Source: Lumbricus terrestris (lineage: Eukaryota > Annelida > Clitellata > Crassiclitellata > Lumbricidae). From it: a stretch of 64,000 bases of DNA. The position numbers and the translations under genes are program-made. This document shows positions 46,402 to 56,099 of the stretch, piece after piece; the first letter of the stretch is position 1; each line of letters starts with the position of its first letter. The notes under the pieces are model-generated. The model did no database searches, was not told where the DNA came from, and saw nothing but the letters and a program-made list of their open reading frames with translations. The stretch is from positions 39,340,553-39,404,552 of the forward strand of contig OX457050.1 of the NCBI GenBank assembly GCA_949752735.1, given 5' to 3'.

Positions 46402-46782
46402 GCATATAGGCCCTACCCGAATCCCAAGCCTTATAGCACTTCAGATATATTTTATTTCTTTAAACTGGAAGTTGGATGAACAATGAAAACTTGATATTAC
46501 TGCAGCTGACGTATTGCAGTATAATTAGAAGCTGATTGAGCATATTAATTAACAGAAGTAGAAGTTGGATGAGCGACGAAATCATGATTTTATGCTAAAT
46601 TGTAACTGTAAAACTAGAGGCTGGATGAACGATAAAAATATTTTTAGTTGAAGTAGAAGTTGGATGAATAAACGGAACTATGATATAGTAGAATTAGAAG
46701 TTGGATGAGCGATGAAAAAAATTACTAAAACATGTTTTAAATAATTGCATGATGCTATAAGGCTTGGGATTCGGGTATATGC
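46402..46782. mobile_element. Fold-back element FB-C copy 2
   Basis: The right end, inverted, reads GCATATACCCGAATCCCAAG; the left end has the same sequence with a small insertion (GCATATAGGCCCTACCCGAA). Flanks GTGCGGTAA (46393-46401) and GTACGGTAA (46783-46791) match at 8 of 9 bases. The interior closely parallels FB-C copy 1, including GAAGTTGGATGAGCGA units. Confidence 0.78.
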
Positions 46783-46879
46783 GTACGGTAAAGAGGGACT
46801 TTCAACTGTAATTTCCTAGGAGAGGCTTTGAAATTTTTAGTTATTAGAAATAAGATCAGTGCTCAACCGTTTGGGTATG

Positions 46880-47065
46880 ACTGGATTGATGAAAAATAAT
46901 CATTATTGAATCAGAAGTTGGATTAATAAACCAGCCGATGCAATTGAAAAGCTGGACTTTTACTTACTTATTTATTTTTGCCTTCTGTTATTGCACACTT
47001 GCCGCACGCAACTTCCGGAAAGGGTCAGAATTGAATAACAACTTCGATCGGCGGTTTGTTAAATT
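46880..47065. repeat. Duplicate of 37640-37820
   Basis: The segments share TGATGAAAAATAATCATTAT, TTGCACACTTGCCGCACGCA, ACTTCCGGAAAGGGTC and CAACTTCGATCGGCGGT with scattered differences. It is an interspersed repeat; the 37.6 kb copy lies within FB-F. Confidence 0.7.
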
Positions 47066-47330
47066 AAGAGCTAAACAGTAATCGTATTAAAAATCGAGTT
47101 TAAACGGAAATCCAAATTTACCTCTACCCTTCATACAAAATGGCGAACGATCCCAGATAGTGTTGCCAGAAATAAATCCAGATTTTCTTGAGAAAAAACC
47201 CAGAAAAACTCAGACTATTCAAAAACACTATCTTAGACCCCCTTTATTCAAATTAAGTTGGTTTCTCGCTTGTTCTTACGAGGCTTAACAAAATGTTGTT
47301 CAAAAGAGTCGAATAAAATGTAAATACAAC

Positions 47331-49314
47331 TGTTACGGAAGCGGGTCTGATCTTTATGGCCCTATCCGAACGAGGCTCAGGGTCGACTATTTTACCAGGA
47401 TGGCCCACCCTAAAGCCTTGACATTGCCCGCAGGATCCGGCTCGCACGGTCTGTCCGAGACTTTAATTGAAGAAAGAAAAGACAACTTCACTTTACTTTC
47501 CAATTGTAATCGATGATCTTCGACAAAGTTCAACAAAAATGAGGAGTTCCTTCTCCGGTGTAAAAATCGTATCTTATCTTATCTTATACAACCTGTCAAA
47601 CAGATAGCGCGTCCTGACAGCAAACTGTTCAGAGTCACCAGGCCTGACGTCCAGGGGGTACGATGATGAGGACGACGACGACGAAGAGGCTGGCTGCGGA
47701 GCCGCTAGCAGAGCGGCTGCCCGACGACGTTGAAGACGTTACTGACGCTGACAGCAACGAACCACGGGCGGTGGTGCCCGACAAGGAGACGAGGGGGGGG
47801 GTACGCTGACGAGGATGACGACGACGAAGACGGAGCCACTGACTGCGGCTACCCGACGACGTTGAAGACGCTGTTGACGTTCGCAGCAACGAACCACGGG
47901 CGGTGGTGCCCGACAAGGAGACGAGGGGGGTACGCTGACGAGGATGACGACGACGAAGACGGAGCCACTGACTGCGGCTACCCGACGACGTTGAAGACGC
48001 TGTTGACGTTCGCAGCAACGAACCACGGGCGGTGGTGCCCGACAAGGAGACGAGGGGGGTACGCTGACGAGGATGACGACGACGAAGACGGAGCCACTGA
48101 CTGCGGCTACCCGACGACGTTGAAGACGCTGTTGACGTTCGCAGCAACGAACCACGGGCGGTGGTGCCCGACAAGGAGACGAGGGGGGTACGACGACGAT
48201 GAAGACGACGACGAAGACGGAGCCACTGACTGCGGCTGCCCGTTGAAGAAGAACGTTTCCCTCTGCCGTTCTCCTGCGTACGTCCTTCACTGCTTCCGCG
48301 CTCACGTCAGAGTTAGAACCGGACTGGAGACACCGACGGCGCTGCTGAATACACTGACGCCCCACGAAGACACTGACGGCAACGAGGAACCTCTTGCCGA
48401 CTCGATGCGGCTGACTTCGGACCGACTGCACAACTCCGGCGTCGAACTGCAGACCCTGCGTCGTTCTCCGAGTCCCTTCTCCGACTGTCTTGACTGAGCC
48501 TCCAACGACGTTGACGACGTCCCTCTCACACTGAGCTGAGCTGTTGACTGACCGTAAGCTGACTTCTGTGTCTGTACTCCTTCTTTTATAGGCTCACAGC
48601 AAGGCGGGATGCATGAATAAGTAAGTGTGGCAGACCGAGGTGTGGCAAGCCAGGAATGAATAAGTAAGTGTGGCAAGCCAAGGTGTGGCAAGCCAGGAAT
48701 GAATAAGTAAGTGTGGCAAGCTGAAGTGTGGCAAGCCGAAATGAATAGATAAGTGTGGCAGGCCGAGGTGTGGCAAGCCAGGAATGAATAAGTAAGTGTG
48801 GCAAGCCGAAATGAATAGATAAGTGTGGCAGGCCGAGGTGTGGCAAGCCAGGAATGAATAAGTAAGTGTGGCAAGCCAAGGTGTGGCAAGCCAGGAATGA
48901 ATAAGTAAGTGTGGCAAGCCGAAGTGTGGCAAGCCGAAATGAATAGATAAGTGTGGCAGGCCGAGATGTGGCAAGCCAGAAATGAATAAGCAAGTGTGGC
49001 AGGCCAAGTGAGGCAGGCCGAGTGAGTAAACAAGAGCGCGGCAAATGTGGCAGCGTGGCAAGGCGTGGCAGAACGTGGCAACGCGTGGCAAAGCGTTGCA
49101 GACAAGCGTGGCAAGGCGTGGCAAACGTGGCAGCGCGTTGCAGGCAAACGTGGCAAACGTGGCAAGGCGTGGCAAAGCGTTGCAGGCAAACGTGACAAAC
49201 GTGGCAAACGTGGCAAGGCGTGGCAAAGCGTGGCAAGCAAACGTGACAAACGAGGCAGCGCGTGGCAAAGCGCAAATCAACCAAAAAATTAATCACCATG
49301 GCAAAATCGCCACA
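47331..49314 (-). repeat. 3' LTR, 1984 bp
   Basis: It begins TGTTACGGAAGCGGGTCTG and ends CGCCACA in plus-strand reading. It contains three internal arrays: a 129-bp unit (tacgct phases at 47802, 47931, 48060 and 48189), a GTGGCAAGCCRA / AATGAATARRTAAGT array at about 48605-49010, and a CGTGGCAAAGCG array at about 49040-49270. Confidence 0.92.
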
Positions 49315-49414
49315 ATCTCTCACCAGTCATTTTAAAAAATGTCCTCATTTTTCGAGGGGTCAAACATCAATTATTGCTAATCAAACAGTGCAGCAACTCA
49401 AAATAAACGTTCAC

Positions 49415-49999
49415 TCACGGCTGAGCTTCTTCATCCTCCACAATGAAAACATCCGGTGAGAATCTCCCATCACCATCAGGGCCATTACCACGCAGACCCC
49501 TTAGGACCGCTTCAAAGACCCACTCTGAACATTCGGGAAACCGATCCTTCATTATGGCCACAAACTCCATCGACCTAGCATCGCTAGTAACCTGGTTGGC
49601 ACGCCGAACAATCTCCTCCAGTTCGGCGGGGGTCAATCCACTACCATCCTGATACACAGGAGGCAAGCTGCCCAGAGGGTCTGGGATTTCTTCAAGACCC
49701 AAAGGTACTCCTCCGACCATCGGATGACTCAGATAAGGTTCCTCTGCATCAGAAATGTCTTCCACCGCCAACATCCATGAAGAAGAGGACACCGTTGCAT
49801 CAGACAGCGAATCATGTTTCACAGTCGAGCATGACGCTATCTGCGAAGAAGGCACGTACCCTTCTAAACCATCGTCCGCTTCGGCTGTTCGTCTGTGCTC
49901 CCGATACTTATGACTACGAAGAGAATCTTTAGCGTTAGGTCCCTCGTAACATTTTCCACAGACACTACACTTAAGCGCAAATGGATTCGACATTATCAC
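49415..49999 (-). CDS. Accessory open frame of the LTR element with C2H2-like finger
   Basis: This 194-residue frame lies between the gag-protease frame and the 3' LTR on the same strand. Near the N-terminus is CSVCGKCYEG followed by LRSHKYREH, a C-X2-C ... H-X4-H arrangement like a C2H2 or BED-type finger. The rest is acidic, with LTPAELEEIVRRANQVTSDA and FPECSEWVFEAVLRGLRG, which look helical, and it ends FIVEDEEAQP. I recognise no family. It is open throughout and starts at a Met six residues before the finger region (MIMSNPFALKC; a second Met at position 3 is possible). It may be an element accessory protein or a captured host segment. Confidence 0.6.
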   Translation of the reverse strand: MIMSNPFALKCSVCGKCYEGPNAKDSLRSHKYREHRRTAEADDGLEGYVPSSQIASCSTVKHDSLSDATVSSSSWMLAVEDISDAEEPYLSHPMVGGVPLGLEEIPDPLGSLPPVYQDGSGLTPAELEEIVRRANQVTSDARSMEFVAIMKDRFPECSEWVFEAVLRGLRGNGPDGDGRFSPDVFIVEDEEAQP

Positions 50000-50039
50000 C
50001 GACTAAGTATCAACTGCGCACACCACTGTCTATCTTTCC

Positions 50040-50215
50040 TCTTTTTAAACAATCCTCCAGTAGGCGGTCAACAATGTGGCAGAACGTGGCAAGGCGTGTC
50101 AAAGCGTTGCAAGCTAAATGTGACAAACGTGGCAAGGCGTGGCAAACGTGGCAAGGCGCAGCAGAACGTGGCAAAACGTGGCAACGCGTTGCAATGCGTG
50201 TGGCAGCGCGTCGTC
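50040..50215. repeat. Internal CGTGGCAAAGCG-type array
   Basis: Units such as AACGTGGCAAGGCGTGGCAA repeat here. They match the third array of the LTR, although this segment is inside the element between its two frames. Confidence 0.75.
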
Positions 50216-52532
50216 ACAAAACACAACCATCGTGTGGTAACCCAAAGGAGCGTGACCTAATTAAGGACAACATCCACTGCCTCCTAACGTTGCAACACAT
50301 CGTAACCACCAAGGCATAGACCTTGTACACACTTTGCAACAACAAACGATACAGCGCTGCCAAGCTGTAGCGTTGCAAAACCAAAACATTACCACGGACA
50401 ATCCAGTCCAAATGATAACCAATCAAAACCAAGTGTTGTCTCCACACGCTATCAAGACAACACGATGTCGAACACAATTCGCCATCCATAACGGATGCAA
50501 CCAAAAGAAAAACCATCATGAATGCAATCACATTCACTCCAACCATAACCCGATGACCTACTTTATTCTCTCGTCCCTGGGACGATTCGCACATCCAGGC
50601 AGCAACCTGCTGGTCTACACTCAATGCGTTTGTCACTTTTCCCTGTGGTTTATCATGGTCACGTTTCATCTCATAGCCACTATGCCTACACTCCTTCTCA
50701 TTTAGCACAGGTTTAACAACAGCAGTCTCCTTGTAGAAAAATGGCTGTCTCCTTACTGGCTTCTTAACAGATCTAGCATCATCTGTATCAATCTTAGGTT
50801 CCACTAAAATTGTTCCACCCAAATCTACGTCTTTGTTAGTCTTCAAAAGACAGTCCATCTTCTCTTTTGCTTCCAACGATACATCATCTGGGAGATCAAC
50901 CATCAAACCTTCCACAAACTTACTTTCATCTAAGACTTTAATCGAATACATTTCCTTTTCCTCCTCTTCTGTCATCAAGGCCGTTGCACATACTGCTAAA
51001 CTATCATACAAGGTTTTCGATTGTACATCACATTGGGACCTAGGGGACACAATCACCTCCTCTGCAACCACAATACGTCTACACCACGAAGATCCAGTTC
51101 CCTTAACTAATGCAATGCGCCTCCTTCCCACAAAAAGAGCACCTGTTCCAAACCCAAGACGGCATCGATTTTCCCTCAACCATTCCATACCAAGCATAGG
51201 CTCAAAGACCTGGTCAGAAACAAGGAACCGAGTGGAAATTTCAAAACCATGCCAAAACTTCAAAGGAACAACCAGTTCTCCCTGGACACGAATCTCAGTA
51301 CCATTGGCAGCCAAAAGAACCCGAGAGCTAGGTTGCAATTCAAGACCCACAACATAACCAGCAGGAACTATACTCACTTCAGAGCCGGTGTCGATAAGGC
51401 AGGTCCTCGATCGTCCATGGAGGGTAGCTCGAACATAGATGGCGCTGTTGGTAGGAACCACGGACTTCTCACGTGTAGTGTGATTGGTAACCACGTCGGC
51501 AGGTGTCGTTCCATCCGACTGACTGACTGGTCGGCCAGACCGATGGCACTGGCGAGCGATATGTCCGACCAACCCGCATTTGAAGCAGGTCCGGTCGCGT
51601 CCAGAATTTCCCGGAGCTGTGGCAACCGATTCATAGGCAGCATTCCTCGGAACAGGATTCCGCTGTCCATTCAGTTGTCTCGAAATGCGTTCCTCCAATT
51701 GTTCTTGCCATTTCCGTTGGGCTGTGAAGAAACTGTCCAACTGCGCCTGCAGTCGCGAATCCGTTTCAACTTCTTGAGTTCCGCGCACTCGGTTGAGTGG
51801 CCGACGACGATCATCCACATCAGCCATCTGCTGATAAGCTCCAAGACGCAGTGCCATTCGATATGCTTCATCAATGGTACGCGGTTCCCTTTCTCTGACC
51901 TTCAGTGATAGTTCACGATCACGGATGGCTTCCAAGAAAGCGTCTCTTGCAACAATTTCGGTTGTTTCGTTCGAAGGAACCGGATACGCCAAAACAACCA
52001 AACGCCGAATGTCATGTAGAAGATCGCTCAAGCTTTCATCCACGCGTTGACGGCGATAATATAACTGCGTACGGAAAGTCTCTGCTTGTCCTTCCACTCC
52101 GTAGCGTTGTCTCAGTCTCTCCACGAGTTGCTCGTAATTAACATCTTGCTTCGCTCCAAAATCCCAAAGCAATTGCGTTGCAGCTTTATCCAAAGCACAA
52201 CGAAGGAAATCCACCTTGTCCACACCAGTCCACTTGTTATGGCGGGCACAGACTTCAAATTGCGCGAGGAAAGATTCCAATGACCCTGTACCGTCGAATT
52301 TTCCAGGCTTCATGGGAGTCGACTTTCTTTCACTCACCAAGCGACAGACTTCTTCTAAGACTTTTGCGTCTGTACCACTCACGTCTCTACTCGAGGGTAG
52401 AATCACTTTCTTTTCCGGAGACTTGTAGTCGTCGAAATCGATTTCTGCCATAAGTCGACTTGACTCAATCTCAGAGTCGCTCGCTCCTTTCGTCCATGGC
52501 GTCGATGTCGTTCGAAAAGCTGCTGCATCCAT
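50214..52532 (-). CDS. Gag-protease polyprotein, polymerase region deleted
   Basis: The 772-codon open frame contains a capsid-like region (about residues 75-240, with KFDGTGSLESFLAQFE and LYYRRQRVDESLSDLLHDIR), a CCHC zinc knuckle CFKCGLVGHIARQC (316-329) and a retropepsin with CLIDTGSEVSIVP (active Asp at 381). A leader typical of Ty3/Gypsy pol follows (LVEPKIDTDDARSVKKPVRR, about residues 588-607). Where reverse transcriptase should begin, the frame passes into unrelated, hydrophobic-rich sequence, which indicates a deletion junction at about 50700-50750. The product would assemble particles and cleave itself but not copy or integrate DNA. Its 3' end runs into the CGTGGCAAAGCG-type array. 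Confidence 0.88.
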   Translation of the reverse strand: MDAAAFRTTSTPWTKGASDSEIESSRLMAEIDFDDYKSPEKKVILPSSRDVSGTDAKVLEEVCRLVSERKSTPMKPGKFDGTGSLESFLAQFEVCARHNKWTGVDKVDFLRCALDKAATQLLWDFGAKQDVNYEQLVERLRQRYGVEGQAETFRTQLYYRRQRVDESLSDLLHDIRRLVVLAYPVPSNETTEIVARDAFLEAIRDRELSLKVREREPRTIDEAYRMALRLGAYQQMADVDDRRRPLNRVRGTQEVETDSRLQAQLDSFFTAQRKWQEQLEERISRQLNGQRNPVPRNAAYESVATAPGNSGRDRTCFKCGLVGHIARQCHRSGRPVSQSDGTTPADVVTNHTTREKSVVPTNSAIYVRATLHGRSRTCLIDTGSEVSIVPAGYVVGLELQPSSRVLLAANGTEIRVQGELVVPLKFWHGFEISTRFLVSDQVFEPMLGMEWLRENRCRLGFGTGALFVGRRRIALVKGTGSSWCRRIVVAEEVIVSPRSQCDVQSKTLYDSLAVCATALMTEEEEKEMYSIKVLDESKFVEGLMVDLPDDVSLEAKEKMDCLLKTNKDVDLGGTILVEPKIDTDDARSVKKPVRRQPFFYKETAVVKPVLNEKECRHSGYEMKRDHDKPQGKVTNALSVDQQVAAWMCESSQGRENKVGHRVMVGVNVIAFMMVFLLVASVMDGELCSTSCCLDSVWRQHLVLIGYHLDWIVRGNVLVLQRYSLAALYRLLLQSVYKVYALVVTMCCNVRRQWMLSLIRSRSFGLPHDGCVL

Positions 52533-52599
52533 CTTTTCCCGGATCTTGAAAGTCGCCTCACGATTTCACTTTGCCGAAGTCCAACGAAGTTCGCAAAAA

Positions 52600-52848
52600 T
52601 CCCACTGTCTGGAACCAATTTGTTACGTCTTCCGCCAGCTGTGTTCCTTTCCAATGACTTTGTCGAAGTCCACGACACTGCTTTGTCGAAACCAAATACT
52701 TTCACGAAACTCCACTGTCTGGTGCCAATTTGTTGGTGTCCAGACTTCTTTGTTGCCGAATTGTCGAAGACCGCAGAATTTGACGTCAGTCCACTTGCTG
52801 GTTCCAATTTGTGACGTCACCCCACTTCTCGGGACCAATTTGTTACGG
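52600..52848 (-). promoter_or_regulatory. Four primer-binding-site-like repeats next to the 5' LTR
   Basis: The motif CCACTGTCTGGNNCCAATTT (plus strand) appears at about 52602-52627, 52712-52737, 52791-52815 and 52822-52848 with variations. The last touches the LTR end. On the coding strand it reads AATTGGTNCC, like tRNA-primer-binding sites of Gypsy elements (TGGTGCCAGAAGTGG type). One copy beside the LTR is expected; four are unusual. Confidence 0.6.
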
Positions 52849-54825
52849 AAGCGGGTCTGATCTTTATGGCCCTATCCGAACGAGGCTCAGGGTCGACTAT
52901 TTTACCAGGATGGCCCACCCTAAAGCCTTGACATTGCCCGCAGGATCCGGCTCGCACGGTCTGTCCGAGACTTTAATTGAAGAAAGAAAAGACAACTTCA
53001 CTTTACTTTCCAATTGTAATCGATGATCTTCGACAAAGTTCAACAAAAATGAGGAGTTCCTTCTCCGGTGTAAAAATCGTATCTTATCTTATCTTATACA
53101 ACCTGTCAAACAGATAGCGCGTCCTGACAGCAAACTGTTCAGAGTCACCAGGCCTGACGTCCAGGGGGTACGATGATGAGGACGACGACGACGAAGAGGC
53201 TGGCTGCGGAGCCGCTAGCAGAGCGGCTGCCCGACGACGTTGAAGACGTTACTGACGCTGACAGCAACGAACCACGGGCGGTGGTGCCCGACAAGGAGAC
53301 GAGGGGGGGGTACGCTGACGAGGATGACGACGACGAAGACGGAGCCACTGACTGCGGCTACCCGACGACGTTGAAGACGCTGTTGACGTTCGCAGCAACG
53401 AACCACGGGCGGTGGTGCCCGACAAGGAGACGAGGGGGGGTACGCTGACGAGGATGACGACGACGAAGACGGAGCCACTGACTGCGGCTACCCGACGACG
53501 TTGAAGACGCTGTTGACGTTCGCAGCAACGAACCACGGGCGGTGGTGCCCGACAAGGAGACGAGGGGGGGTACGCTGACGAGGATGACGACGACGAAGAC
53601 GGAGCCACTGACTGCGGCTACCCGACGACGTTGAAGACGCTGTTGACGTTCGCAGCAACGAACCACGGGCGGTGGTGCCCGACAAGGAGACGAGGGGGGT
53701 ACGACGACGATGAAGACGACGACGAAGACGGAGCCACTGACTGCGGCTGCCCGTTGAAGAAGAACGTTTCCCTCTGCCGTTCTCCTGCGTACGTCCTTCA
53801 CTGCTTCCGCGCTCACGTCAGAGTTAGAACCGGACTGGAGACACCGACGGCGCTGCTGAATACACTGACGCCCCACGAAGACACTGACGGCAACGAGGAA
53901 CCTCTTCCCGACTCGATGCGGCTGACTTCGGACCGACTGCACAACTCCGGCGTCGAACTGCAGACCCTGCGTCGTTCTCCGAGTCCCTTCTCCGACTGTC
54001 TTGACTGAGCCTCCAACGACGTTGACGACGTCCCTCTCACACTGAGCTGAGCTGTTGACTGACCGTAAGCTGACTTCTGTGTCTGTACTCCTTCTTTTAT
54101 AGGCTCACAGCAAGGCGGGATGCATGAATAAGTAAGTGTGGCAGACCGAGGTGTGGCAAGCCAGGAATGAATAAGTAAGTGTGGCAAGCCAAGGTGTGGC
54201 AAGCCAGGAATGAATAAGTAAGTGTGGCAAGCTGAAGTGTGGCAAGCCGAAATGAATAGATAAGTGTGGCAGGCCGAGGTGTGGCAAGCCAGGAATGAAT
54301 AAGTAAGTGTGGCAAGCCGAAATGAATAGATAAGTGTGGCAGGCCGAGGTGTGGCAAGCCAGGAATGAATAAGTAAGTGTGGCAAGCCAAGGTGTGGCAA
54401 GCCAGGAATGAATAAGTAAGTGTGGCAAGCCGAAGTGTGGCAAGCCGAAATGAATAGATAAGTGTGGCAGGCCGAGATGTGGCAAGCCAGAAATGAATAA
54501 GCAAGTGTGGCAGGCCAAGTGAGGCAGGCCGAGTGAGTAAACAAGAGCGCGGCAAATGTGGCAGCGTGGCAAGGCGTGGCAGAACGTGGCAACGCGTGGC
54601 AAAGCGTTGCAGACAAGCGTGGCAAGGCGTGGCAAACGTGGCAGCGCGTTGCAGGCAAACGTGGCAAACGTGGCAAGGCGTGGCAAAGCGTTGCAGGCAA
54701 ACGTGACAAACGTGGCAAACGTGGCAAGGCGTGGCAAAGCGTGGCAAGCAAACGTGACAAACGAGGCAGCGCGTGGCAAAGCGCAAATCAACCAAAAAAT
54801 TAATCACCATGGCAAAATCGCCACA
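52841..54825 (-). repeat. 5' LTR, 1985 bp
   Basis: This copy is nearly identical to 47331-49314, with the same TGT...ACA ends and the same three tandem arrays. In the 129-bp array the units are spaced 130, 130 and 129 because of longer G runs. Confidence 0.92.
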
Positions 54826-54843
54826 CAACTTAAAAAATACGAA

Positions 54844-56095
54844 GTGACTAGCGGACCGCCAGGCGGCCCTCCAATTTCAATTACTAGCGGACCGCCAGGC
54901 GGCCGTCCAATTTCAATTACTAGCGGACCGCCAGTCACGTGTAACCTGTCACATGAGTGACGAGTCTTGATTCTTGAATATTGTTACAATGGCGGCAGTT
55001 ACCGATAGTTTGTTTTATGTCGGACAAAAGTTTTCTTGTTTTAATGACTTAGAAAATTGCAAAAAGGAGTATGGGTACTATAATTTTAATTCACCCTTTT
55101 TTGGTCTAATGTCGGATGAAAAATATTTCCTCACGAAGTAGAAGCGGGATTGAGCGCGTGAGGGTCGGTTAGGGCTCAGGTTAGGCGTCGTGAGGGTCGG
55201 TTAGGGTTAGTTTTAGGGTTAGTGCAGTCATTCTGCTGAAATTGAAGCTTGATTGATGAAGAATAATTTTCAATGTAAAATTGATGAAAAATATTTACTG
55301 ACAAAATAGAAACGGGATTTATCGAACAAATTCTTGTCTAAGCAGAAGCTGGATCGATTAAAAGGGTTCTGGACAAACTAGAAGTTGGATTTATTTGCTG
55401 TATTACGTCACGGAAATAAATTCGAAATTAAATCGAAAAAAAGGGTGAATTAAAATTATAGTACCGGAGTATGAAATGAGTAACTTTTGTAACCTAACAA
55501 TGCGGGATGCAAAAACTTCTATTTAATCTTATGCTATATATCATTTTCATCAGTCCCACTTCTAGCTACCAAAAAATGAATGATTTTCATCAATCCAGCT
55601 TTTATTTTGCACAATACATTTGTTTAATCAATCCAGCTTCTATTTAGAAGACAATTATTATCATCAATCCAGCTTCTATTCACACGAACATTTTCTTCAC
55701 AAATCCAACTTCAAATTGCATAACAATTATTTTACTGAATGAACGTTAAATTAATATCAATAGCCGGATGAAATAATTTGGGACCGCTGTTGACAGGATT
55801 ACCTAGAATTTTATTAGTATAATATTTTGGTTAGTCCCACCTCTAGCCTATTTACCAACAAAGATATTTTCATCAATCCAGCTTCTACTTTACACAAGAA
55901 ATTACTTTCATCAGTGCAGCTTCTTTTTACGCAAGGAATTATCGTCATCATCATCTAATAAAGCCACTGGCGGTCCGCTAGTATTCAGCATTAGACGACC
56001 GCCTGGCGGCTTGCTAGTATTCCGTATTGGACGGCCGCCACTGGCGGTCCGCTAGTATTTGAAATTCGAGGGCCGCCTGGCGGTCCGCTAGTCAC
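54844..56095. mobile_element. Inverted-repeat element FB-D
   Basis: GTGACTAGCGGACCGCCAGG continuing to 25 bp at 54844-54868 is perfectly mirrored at 56071-56095. Each terminus has about three spaced copies of CTAGCGGACCGCCAGGCGGC separated by TCCAATTTCAATTA-like spacers. The interior has ATCCAGCTTCTATTT units and the nested element FB-E. No target duplication was identified and no transposase seen. It begins 18 bp from the LTR element end. Confidence 0.82.
55074..55465. mobile_element. Inverted-repeat element FB-E nested in FB-D, 8-bp target duplication
   Basis: A perfect 29-bp inverted repeat starts GGTACTATAATTTTAATTCA and ends in a T run. The 8 bp GGAGTATG lies exactly outside both ends (55066-55073, 55466-55473). 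The 392-bp interior includes GGTTAGGG and TTAGGGTTAG telomere-like words (55150-55225) and GAAGCTGGAT-type units. It encodes nothing. Confidence 0.9.
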
Positions 56096-56099
56096 AGCC

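Larger units (their letters stand above)
47331..54825 (-). mobile_element. Ty3/Gypsy-like LTR retrotransposon lacking polymerase, 7.5 kb
   Basis: Two nearly identical 1.98 kb LTRs in the same orientation (TGT...ACA ends) enclose a 3.5 kb interior. A 4-bp CAAC flanks the whole element (47327-47330 and 54826-54829). Genes read on the minus strand, so the 52841-54825 copy is the 5' LTR. The interior encodes Gag, protease and the first residues leading into reverse transcriptase, then an unrelated frame. Reverse transcriptase, RNase H and integrase are absent, so movement would need proteins from a complete relative. No envelope-like frame was seen. The few differences between LTRs (mainly G-run lengths and one G/C at 48397 versus 53907) point to a recent insertion. 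Confidence 0.9.

Noticed and set aside
47635..54828. Long frames inside both LTRs (up to 315 codons, CHALPRLPRLPATL-like, and 255 codons on the plus strand)
   Set aside because: All coincide with the tandem arrays and occur in overlapping frames on both strands. Unit lengths that are multiples of three keep them open by chance.
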